Below, in pieces: positions 8,199 through 14,891 of a DNA stretch of 50,023 nucleotides. Source of the stretch: Planctomycetia bacterium (lineage in GTDB: Bacteria > Planctomycetota > Planctomycetia > Gemmatales > Gemmataceae); the NCBI GenBank assembly GCA_005772955.1, contig SXID01000253.1, forward strand, positions 1 to 50,023, given 5' to 3'. Within the stretch, counting starts at the first letter, position 1; each line of letters begins with the position of its first letter. A program made the position numbers and the translations under genes. Below the pieces are notes generated by a model that saw only the letters and a program-made list of their open reading frames with translations, ran no database searches and had not been told where the DNA came from.

Positions 8199-9842
8199 TT
8201 ACTCGCCGCCGACCTTCACGACGTGAACGAGAGCTTTCTCGGCGGGCACGTTCTCCGGCCAGTGGTAAACGACGCGAGCGCCCGGTTGCGTGGCCAGAGC
8301 CTTCGCCTCAGGGAGCACGGGCAAGCGCGAATGCGGGGTCGCGGACGTGTTCTCCAACACGATGTACGTCGCGCGCGAAACGCGCGGGTTGTAATCACTC
8401 GGCCGGTACAGTGTGCGTCCCGCGTACCACGCGGCCCAGCAGAACGGATCGACGATCGCCTCGTCGGATTTCATGTTGGTCGCGAGCCACTTCCCGGCGT
8501 GCTTGTGGCCCTCGCGGTTCGGGTGCATCGGCTTGAGGGCGAATGGCAGCGATGCGGCGACGAGCATTACAAGTAGGCTCGCAGCGGTGACGCGCACTCC
8601 AAGCCGCTCCACCCGCGGCAATATCTGCCCTATTGCAGCGGCGAGCAGCGGAAGCCCGGCTGCGGCGAACTGGCACGCGAGCAATGTGAGCAACAGCGTG
8701 TGCCGTTCGGACACATACCCGACACGAGCCGCGAGGTACAGCAATAGCGCGAGGTTGCACACCGCGACCGCCACCAGCACCCACAACCCAGTCTCGTTTC
8801 CGAACCGGCGGCGCAACGCCAGACTCGCGAACAGCGCCAGCGGCCACACGACGTAGTTCGCGCCCTTGCTCACCTCTTTCCCCACCGCCTTCACGCCCCA
8901 CACTGTTTGCGACTTACCCACGTCGCGGTCGTCGTTCCACCACGCCGCGAAGAGCGGTCCGGACGGGGCCGCGGCGATCGCCGTATTTCCGTCGTGGACG
9001 ATCGGGCGCGGCGGGGCGAACGGGTTCTGGAGTTCCTGCCCCGACGGCTTGTTCGTGAGCTTCCCAATCAGCGCCATATACGGCACCGCGATGAGGCCGA
9101 CGCCGACCAGGAGTGCCGCGCAGCGGCCCAACGCGAGGTCGCGCGGCCAGCGCCGGGTCAGGCCCATCCAGAGCGCTATCGCGCCCGGTCCGGCGGCGAT
9201 CACCAACCCTTCGGGGCGCACAAGGTATGCTCCACCGATTGCGAGACCGCAGAGCAGGAAACTACTGATGCGAGGAACCGTCACGGCCCGCACTGCCAGC
9301 GCGACCGCAACGGCCGATGCGAGCAAGTACACGCCTTCCGTGAGTCCGTCACTGGTGATCCGTGCGGGAACAGGTAACACTTGGAAGAGCAGGGCGGCGG
9401 CGAACCCGACGTTCTGGCTGAACAACATCCGTCCGATCAGGTAAGTTGGGATTACGAGCAGGATCGCGGCGAGGACGTTGGCAATCTGTGCCGCGAGCAA
9501 GGCGCGATCCGCGATCGGCGCATCCGACACGAGGCCCAACACCTTGTAAACCGCCCAGATGGCGAGTGGGTAGCCGGGCGGGTGTTCCGAGGCGCGGATG
9601 TGGTCGATGGTGTTTTTCGAGCGTCCGTCTTCGTTCGGCGGAGCGGCCGACGGCGTTTCGAAACACAGCGCCTGGCGCGCGAACCCGAGGCTGTCGCGGG
9701 CGGTCAGAGCGGTGTGCGAAACGAGCCAGCCATGGACCGCGACCGCGACGATGACCAGCGCGGCCAGGCGCAGATAGTCCGGGCCGAACAGCGACCGCTT
9801 CGGTTCGACTTCTTCGAGACGCCCGCCGACAGAGGCACTCAT
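8199..9842 (-). CDS. GT-C type membrane glycosyltransferase (GT39/PMT-like)
   Basis: 547 residues with about ten or more hydrophobic segments spread from residue 25 to 440 and a soluble C-terminal part. Family signals: first membrane segment LRLAALVIVAVAVHGWLV followed by an acidic loop (TARDSLGFARQAL), then RASEHPPGYPLAIWAVYKVLGL, the H-P-P-x-Y-P block of dolichyl-phosphate-mannose mannosyltransferase-like enzymes. These proteins sit in the inner membrane and transfer sugars from polyprenyl-phosphate donors to extracytoplasmic acceptors such as lipid A, glycans or proteins. The C-terminal segment (HAGKWLATNMKSDEAIVDPFCWAAWYAGR) is common in planctomycete members. Acceptor and donor cannot be inferred. 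Start at 9842 (MSASVGGRLEE) gives a cytoplasmic N-terminus; its start lies about 100 bases from the divergent arfB-like gene. Confidence 0.82.
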   Translation of the reverse strand: MSASVGGRLEEVEPKRSLFGPDYLRLAALVIVAVAVHGWLVSHTALTARDSLGFARQALCFETPSAAPPNEDGRSKNTIDHIRASEHPPGYPLAIWAVYKVLGLVSDAPIADRALLAAQIANVLAAILLVIPTYLIGRMLFSQNVGFAAALLFQVLPVPARITSDGLTEGVYLLASAVAVALAVRAVTVPRISSFLLCGLAIGGAYLVRPEGLVIAAGPGAIALWMGLTRRWPRDLALGRCAALLVGVGLIAVPYMALIGKLTNKPSGQELQNPFAPPRPIVHDGNTAIAAAPSGPLFAAWWNDDRDVGKSQTVWGVKAVGKEVSKGANYVVWPLALFASLALRRRFGNETGLWVLVAVAVCNLALLLYLAARVGYVSERHTLLLTLLACQFAAAGLPLLAAAIGQILPRVERLGVRVTAASLLVMLVAASLPFALKPMHPNREGHKHAGKWLATNMKSDEAIVDPFCWAAWYAGRTLYRPSDYNPRVSRATYIVLENTSATPHSRLPVLPEAKALATQPGARVVYHWPENVPAEKALVHVVKVGGE

Positions 9843-9944
9843 ACCGCTCCGCTCCGTGGTTAAGAGGGCGCGCCGCGCGCCGGCGGACGATAGGCGAACT
9901 GCGCCGGCCCGTCAAGCCGGAGCGTGACGACGAAGGGTCTCCCG

Positions 9945-10367
9945 ATGCTCCAGATCACCGATACCATCGCCATCGCCGACGAAGAGTTGGAGTGGAGTTT
10001 CGCTCGCTCCGGTGGTCCGGGCGGTCAGAACGTGAACAAGGTCGCGTCGAAAGCGGTGTTGCGGTGGACGGCCGCGACCACCGTCGCCGCGATTCCGATG
10101 ACCGCACGTGCGCGAATGCCGGTGTTGTTCCCGAGTCGGTTCACGACCGCGGGCGACGTGGTGATTTCATCCCAGAGATACCGCGACCAGGAGCGGAACA
10201 AGGAAGACTGTTTGGTGAAACTGGCAGATATGGTGCGCGCTTCGCTGATCGAACCCGTCGTGCGGAAGAAACCGAAGGTGTCGAAGGGCGCGAAGAAACG
10301 CCGCGTAGCCGACAAGCGCCGCAACTCGGACAAGAAGCAGTCTCGCCGCGTCGGCGGAGACGATTGA
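9945..10367 (+). CDS. arfB: ArfB-type (YaeJ) peptidyl-tRNA hydrolase, ribosome rescue
   Basis: 140 residues from the ATG at 9945, chosen over a GTG at 9924 because gaaggg lies 8 bases before it and homologues start this way. The peptidyl-transferase-reaching motif SGGPGGQNVNK is at residues 22-32, with the catalytic GGQ at 26-28. The C-terminal tail is strongly basic (KKPKVSKGAKKRRVADKRR...), as needed to enter the empty mRNA channel of stalled ribosomes. The length and lack of codon-recognition domains separate it from RF1/RF2. It hydrolyses peptidyl-tRNA on non-stop ribosomes. The stop codon sits inside the left arm of a 34-bp palindrome, an uncommon arrangement. Confidence 0.9.
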   Translation: MLQITDTIAIADEELEWSFARSGGPGGQNVNKVASKAVLRWTAATTVAAIPMTARARMPVLFPSRFTTAGDVVISSQRYRDQERNKEDCLVKLADMVRASLIEPVVRKKPKVSKGAKKRRVADKRRNSDKKQSRRVGGDD

Positions 10368-10440
10368 GGGCATAAGCCCCTGCTACTCCTCGACGTGAAC
10401 GGTAACGTCGAGGAGTAGCAGGGGCTTATGCCCTCAATTG
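10361..10440. repeat. 34-bp perfect palindrome between convergent genes (terminator/REP-like)
   Basis: 10363-10396 and 10405-10438 are exact reverse complements (34 bp), with an 8-base loop; one wobble and one further pair extend the stem to 36. The left arm includes the stop codon of arfB (10365-10367), and the right arm ends 13 bases before the end of the gene on the other strand. No U-tract follows. It could act as a bidirectional terminator or be a recently inserted palindromic repeat. Confidence 0.8.
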
Positions 10441-10450
10441 CCCTGACCTG

Positions 10451-12130
10451 TTACTGATCCTTGAGTTCCATGTCGAGTTGGCTAGCGATTCCACGGACAA
10501 TAGGTGCGCTCGGCTTACGCGGTTGTTGGTAGCCCCACATCGTCTGGAGCATCTCGAAACCCATCAGCGCACCAGCTAACACGAAGAGTAATGCCGGGGC
10601 CAGGAACAAGACGGGAACAATGCCCCACGGTTTGGTCGCTGCGAAGTCAGCGTCGTCCTCGTCTGAACGACTTCGCTTCGTGCCCTTCGCGCCCTTCAGC
10701 GCCTTCGACACCGACTCGTCGTCCTCCGCCGCTGAGTCGTCAGCCAGATCGACGTCTACATCGTCGTCTCCTGCCGGTGCTGCTTTCTTCTTGCCCTTGA
10801 GGTCCTTCGGTTTGGCCTTCGACTTTGCCGGTCCTTCCTCTTCGTCATCGAGCAGTACAACCTCGCTGCCAGATTCCTCGCTCGACACGTCACTGTCGTC
10901 CATCTGAAGTTCAAAGTCTTCATTCGATCCGTCTGTGTCCGATTCCAGCGCGACCGCCTCGGACGCGGACTCGTCCGGCATTGCTGGGATCTCGAAGTCG
11001 GTCTCGAAGATGTCGCCCTTGTCTTCCGAATCTTCCAGCACGTCCTGCTCGAGGGCGGCCTGTTCGAGCGAGCCGCCAGAGTCGTCGAGTGTCAACTCAA
11101 ACTCGCTGTCCGAGTCCGAATCGAGAACCTGTTTTCCAGACTTCGGTGCACCGAGGTTGGTACCCGACGCGACCGCGGACGAGTCGAGCGACAGCTCAAA
11201 GTCCACATCGGACGCAGTACTGTCGTTCTGTTCCTTCTGCGACTTGTCGTTGGCTTTTTTCTCTGTCTTGCCCTTTTCGAGCGAGATGCCGCTGTCGGCA
11301 GGTACGCTGAGGTTGATGCCACTGTTGCTGGCGCGTTTGGCGCTGCTGCCGGCCTTGTCTTTCGGGAGGCTGCCGAGAGCGACCTCGTCACTCTCAGGGT
11401 TCATCTGGAGGTCGAAGTCGTCGCTATCCGCATCGAGGCTCAGTTCAAACTCGCTGCTGCTGTCGATCAATTCCGGGTCCGTCGGCGTGTTTCCCTTGCC
11501 CGTGCCCTTCCCCGCGTCCAGTTTGCCGGACGAGCCGGAACTCTTGGGTGCCGACAACTTGGCCGAACTGCCGCCCTTGATGACCACGCTGCCGGGACCG
11601 CTGAAGTCCAGCGCGATCTCCTCGGTTAGAATCGCGGACTCGTCGTTTTCGCGGTTCTTCGCCGTTGCGTCATTGAGGCGCAGCACGTCACTATCAGAAC
11701 TGCCCGACATGCCCTTGTTTAGCGGCTTGATCTTCGCGGTCAGTTTGCCCGGTGTCTTCGGTGGTTGTGGTTGCGGCTTCGGCTCTTCGGCGAGCGAGAA
11801 CACGTCGTCATCAGTGCTGCCGAAGTCGATCGGTTCGTCCGCGGGTAGCGGTTCCTTGAGGGTGTCGTCGATGGTCTTCACTTTGAAGTCGTCGGAGTCG
11901 GGTGGTACGAGTTCGTCCCTCGGCACCCTCGGCTGCCCATCCTCGCTGGCTATGCCGAGTTCGCGCCCGAGTTCGTCGATGGCGGTGACCTTGAACCGGA
12001 TGGTGGCACCATCGCGGACCTGGCTGAGTATTCTGAATGCGGGGTCGGTCTTGAGCCGCTTCTTCATCTCCTCCGGGGAGATGCCGAGTCGTTGGGCGGC
12101 TTCCTCGAGCGTGATCAACTGCTGCGCCAT
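10451..12130 (-). CDS. Acidic, repeat-motif protein with N-terminal HTH and C-terminal membrane anchor
   Basis: 559 residues from the ATG at 12130. Residues 5-60 (ITLEEAAQRLGISPEEMKKRL, then RDGATIRF) look like a MerR/excisionase-type helix-turn-helix. Residues 75-500 are low-complexity, rich in D, E, S and K. Within this linker a short motif recurs: FELSLD (228), FDLQMN (239), FELSLD (311), FELTLD (344), FELQMD (406), plus SGINL (270) and SGISL (280). Residues 502-527 (GIVPVLFLAPALLFVLAGALMGFEML) form one membrane segment near the C-terminus, followed by about 30 residues. The likely topology is a cytoplasmic DNA- or partner-binding head on a long disordered tether. I do not know a function for this architecture; it appears planctomycete-typical. 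A plausible promoter lies about 70 bases upstream. Confidence 0.8.
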   Translation of the reverse strand: MAQQLITLEEAAQRLGISPEEMKKRLKTDPAFRILSQVRDGATIRFKVTAIDELGRELGIASEDGQPRVPRDELVPPDSDDFKVKTIDDTLKEPLPADEPIDFGSTDDDVFSLAEEPKPQPQPPKTPGKLTAKIKPLNKGMSGSSDSDVLRLNDATAKNRENDESAILTEEIALDFSGPGSVVIKGGSSAKLSAPKSSGSSGKLDAGKGTGKGNTPTDPELIDSSSEFELSLDADSDDFDLQMNPESDEVALGSLPKDKAGSSAKRASNSGINLSVPADSGISLEKGKTEKKANDKSQKEQNDSTASDVDFELSLDSSAVASGTNLGAPKSGKQVLDSDSDSEFELTLDDSGGSLEQAALEQDVLEDSEDKGDIFETDFEIPAMPDESASEAVALESDTDGSNEDFELQMDDSDVSSEESGSEVVLLDDEEEGPAKSKAKPKDLKGKKKAAPAGDDDVDVDLADDSAAEDDESVSKALKGAKGTKRSRSDEDDADFAATKPWGIVPVLFLAPALLFVLAGALMGFEMLQTMWGYQQPRKPSAPIVRGIASQLDMELKDQ

Positions 12131-12195
12131 GGGAAACCCGTCGCGGCATGAGGGGGTTCGGGGGCACCGACCAAAAGGGCGGTGCATTAGTAATG

Positions 12196-12223
12196 ATTGT
12201 AAACCGCGTGCCAACAGACACAA
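12196..12223 (-). promoter_or_regulatory. Possible promoter of the acidic HTH protein gene
   Basis: Minus strand: TTGTGT (12223-12218), 16-base spacer, TACAAT (12201-12196), about 65 bases before the start codon. The -10 matches consensus at five of six positions; the -35 is weak. The rest of the 276-base gap (12131-12406) shows no gene. Confidence 0.35.
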
Positions 12224-12406
12224 GTGCTGATCTTGGTTCGTGATGGCATCTCGCGCGGCGCCCGTTGTGCAGGCGGTACAATCGCGCTGCGCCAGACGGC
12301 ACACTCGCACCAGGCGGTGTCCTCAGGCGCGGGGTACCGGAGGTGCGGGAAACAATAAGCGAATGAGATTCCAGAACGGGCCACGTAGTCCGGCGCGAGA
12401 ATCGCG

Positions 12407-14257
12407 TTATTCGTTCGGGCCGAAGGTCGCGAGTTGATCCAGGTTGTCCCAGTCTGGGACGCGGATCGTTCCGAGCGGCTTGGTCGTATCGATCTTGTGA
12501 ACGACGTATCGACCGGAACGAAACACGACCGGCTGGTTCCACGGGAACTTCTGGCGCTCGTTCTCGGGTAGCCACACGGGGAGCGGGTCGCCATCGCGCC
12601 ACGAACGCGGTTGATACGGCGCAGTCCGGTCCCAATTGGTGCGGAGCAGGTCGCTGACCACGTATTTCTGCCGGCTCGTGCGAACCGCATCCGCGATTTG
12701 CTCGCGTTTCGATCTCTCACCTGGTGGAAGCGTTCCAGGCTCCTTGATGCCGAACACGGTGCCATAGTGCATGTACCGCGTGGCTGGGTCCACGTCGAGC
12801 ATCAAGTAAAGCGGGTGCGTGCTGTCGTGCCAGCAGTTGAGTTCGCCCGGTCCAATGCCCGGTTCGACCTTACGCAGGAAGTCCGCGACCGCGTTGAGTT
12901 CGCGCCACTGTGTGCCGCAATGGATGTCGGTATACTGGCCGAGTTTGTCGCGGAGTTCCGGCGAACCGCCTTCGCGCCACGCGCGCGGCCACAACTTCAC
13001 GATGTTCATGTCCGCGAGCGGGTGTTTCTCGAATTGCACGCGCGGGTTGGCCGGGTCGAGGTCGCGGATCGCGGGCGCGACCGCCGGGTAAGTCTCCGCT
13101 ACGTTCACCAGGACACCAACCACGACGAACCACGCGAGATACGCGAACCCGAAACACCACCGGTGCGTCGCGACAACCGCGAAACCGAGAAACAATAGCG
13201 GGACATGAACGTAGTCGAACGCCTTCTGAAGTAGGACCGCCTGCGCCAGCCACCCCAGATAGAGCGCGGCCAGCAGCGCACGTGTGGAGGCGACCCGTTC
13301 GCTGTCGGCAGGCAAATACCACCACTCCGGGCGGGGCACCTTCGCCGGGTCACCGGGTGTGCGCGACCACACGCGCGCTTCCCACAGCGCGAGAATCGCG
13401 AGCGGGATTGCGGCGTACTGGACGAGACCCCACGGGCGCTGGCACGTGAAGACAATCCCAAACCGGCCGCTGACCGAACCGGAGTCGGAGAGGTACGCGG
13501 GGTTCCAGTTGAGGAACACGTCGAGGAAGTGCGGCCACGCACCGCTCGCGACGAGCCACACAACACCCGACGCCCCTGCGATCAACCCACCGGTGACCAG
13601 CATCGCGAGGTCGCCCACGACTTTCCTTCGCGGTTCGCGGCGGCCGAGGAACACCGCCGACACCGCCCACACCGCGAACGCCGGGAAGATGACGTGCGGC
13701 TTCAGCCACACCGCGACGCCCCAGAGGAACCCTTCGAGGAGGGCGGGGGGGGTAGGTTGTTCCGACACCACACGCTTCAGGCGTAACCGGGCCGCAACCG
13801 CCGCGGGGAGCAGCATCCACGGGTCGCGCTGGATGTGGCTGAACTCGGACGTGAACGGGTAGAACAGCGAGACTGAGGCGACGAGCCACGCGACCGATTG
13901 CGCTGTGCCACCGCACCGCCGCACCCACCCACAGAGCACCGCGACCGATACGCCGATCACACACATATCGACGGCGCGGAGTGCCTCGTAGTTCCAGCCG
14001 AAGACCGCCTTGAACGCGGTCATCGCCCACACGAAACCGGGCAGGTTGGTATCGAAGATGTCGCGGTAGTGGACCCCTCCGTTGAGGACGTTGCGCGCCG
14101 CCATCTGATACAGCGTGACGTCGCACCACGGCGGCATCGCGAGGAACAGCGGCACGCCCGAGAGCAGCGCGGCACCGGCCACGACCCAGCCTGAGGTCGC
14201 CGATCGCCACAGCCGGAACCCGGTATTGCTTGCGAGGGTGTGCGGTGGTCCGTTCAC
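12407..14257 (-). CDS. Multi-pass membrane protein, probable GT-C glycosyltransferase
   Basis: About 616 residues if it begins at the GTG at 14257 (VNGPPHTLASNTGFRLW); an ATG at 14371 would add 38 residues without homology-like character, so the start is uncertain. Hydrophobic segments run from GWVVAGAALLSGVPLFLAM to about residue 410, and a soluble C-terminal domain of ~200 residues follows. The loop after the first membrane helix carries GGVHYRDIFDTNLPGFVWAM, the acidic/NLPG block seen in GT-C (PMT/ArnT-like) enzymes. It presumably moves sugars from lipid-phosphate donors in the inner membrane. The C-terminal domain (REQIADAVRTSRQKYVVSDLLRTNW) is not one I can name. No neighbouring envelope-sugar genes, so the product glycan is unknown. 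Confidence 0.7.
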   Translation of the reverse strand: MNGPPHTLASNTGFRLWRSATSGWVVAGAALLSGVPLFLAMPPWCDVTLYQMAARNVLNGGVHYRDIFDTNLPGFVWAMTAFKAVFGWNYEALRAVDMCVIGVSVAVLCGWVRRCGGTAQSVAWLVASVSLFYPFTSEFSHIQRDPWMLLPAAVAARLRLKRVVSEQPTPPALLEGFLWGVAVWLKPHVIFPAFAVWAVSAVFLGRREPRRKVVGDLAMLVTGGLIAGASGVVWLVASGAWPHFLDVFLNWNPAYLSDSGSVSGRFGIVFTCQRPWGLVQYAAIPLAILALWEARVWSRTPGDPAKVPRPEWWYLPADSERVASTRALLAALYLGWLAQAVLLQKAFDYVHVPLLFLGFAVVATHRWCFGFAYLAWFVVVGVLVNVAETYPAVAPAIRDLDPANPRVQFEKHPLADMNIVKLWPRAWREGGSPELRDKLGQYTDIHCGTQWRELNAVADFLRKVEPGIGPGELNCWHDSTHPLYLMLDVDPATRYMHYGTVFGIKEPGTLPPGERSKREQIADAVRTSRQKYVVSDLLRTNWDRTAPYQPRSWRDGDPLPVWLPENERQKFPWNQPVVFRSGRYVVHKIDTTKPLGTIRVPDWDNLDQLATFGPNE

Positions 14258-14550
14258 GTCGAATGATATACAGTGGAACGCTCGCCCCGGAAGACGTGAG
14301 CGGTTCGCGAGAGAGACTATTGCCGGAATTCCCACAAAGTCGTTGCAACCGATACAGGTGGCGTATAGCATTTGTTTTTGGGAAAGTAGTCCCGTATCGC
14401 CCGGTGCTCGGAAGGACGAGCCAACTCATCTCACCAACCACCGGCGTATCGTTCCACCAAACCCATTTTCCGCGATTCTCGATGCTTGCATGGTCGGGGG
14501 GGGCTCCAGTACGGAGACTCGGCTGAGACCATCCTCGAAGGAGCGACACG
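14258..14550. other. Intergenic region between divergent genes
   Basis: 293 bases between the membrane glycosyltransferase (-) and the BON protein (+). Contains the candidate promoter at 14343-14371 and the ribosome-binding site gaaggag at 14537-14543. No gene could be supported. Confidence 0.4.
14343..14371 (+). promoter_or_regulatory. Weak candidate promoter for the BON protein gene
   Basis: TTGCAA (14343-14348), 17-base spacer, TAGCAT (14366-14371); four of six matches in each box. Would give a leader of about 170 bases. Confidence 0.25.
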
Positions 14551-14778
14551 ATGAACACCAACCGAGTGTTGACGTCCGGATTGCTGGACGCGCTGACGAG
14601 TAGCCCGCTCGGCCAACTCCGCCTGCTGCGCGTGATCGAGAACGAAACCGAGGTGGTCATCATCGGCCTGGTGTCGAGCTACTATCTGAAGCAGATGGCG
14701 CAGGAAACCATCCGCAACGCGGTGGGTGAGCGGACGCTCGTGAATCAAGTCGAAGTCAGTGCAAGTGAAGAGGCCTGA
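14551..14778 (+). CDS. Small single-BON-domain protein
   Basis: 75 residues, start at an ATG with a good ribosome-binding site (gaaggag, 7 bases). Residues 26-70 have the BON pattern: a short strand (VIENETEVVIIGLVSS), an amphipathic helix (YYLKQMAQETIRNAVG) and a final strand (TLVNQVEVSA). BON domains bind phospholipid or other hydrophobic ligands and are usually duplicated in exported proteins such as OsmY; here there is one copy and no signal peptide, so it is cytoplasmic or needs another partner. Transcription is probably monocistronic: it starts in its own gap and ends at a strong terminator 22 bases after the stop codon. Confidence 0.75.
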   Translation: MNTNRVLTSGLLDALTSSPLGQLRLLRVIENETEVVIIGLVSSYYLKQMAQETIRNAVGERTLVNQVEVSASEEA

Positions 14779-14799
14779 AGCCGTACGTAGAGAACGCAT

Positions 14800-14847
14800 C
14801 GTGCCCGCGGCGCCCTTGTGGAGGGCGCCGCGGGCACGGTTGTTTTT
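14800..14847 (+). terminator. Strong Rho-independent terminator after the BON gene
   Basis: A perfect 16-bp GC-rich stem, cgtgcccgcggcgccc (14800-14815) with its complement at 14823-14838, has a 7-base loop and is followed by gttgttttt. This is the clearest intrinsic terminator of the window. Confidence 0.9.
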
Positions 14848-14891
14848 CGAGATTGAACGCCTTTGCTCGCCCACTCGAGAGACGAACCAAG

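Noticed and set aside
10935-12230. Plus-strand serine-rich open frame of 431 residues
   Set aside because: It mirrors the acidic D/E/S codons of the minus-strand protein; no domain or start signal.
12407-14663. Overlapping minus-strand frame 13350-14663 of 437 residues
   Set aside because: Shadow of the glycosyltransferase in another frame; it lacks hydrophobic segments and is arginine-rich.
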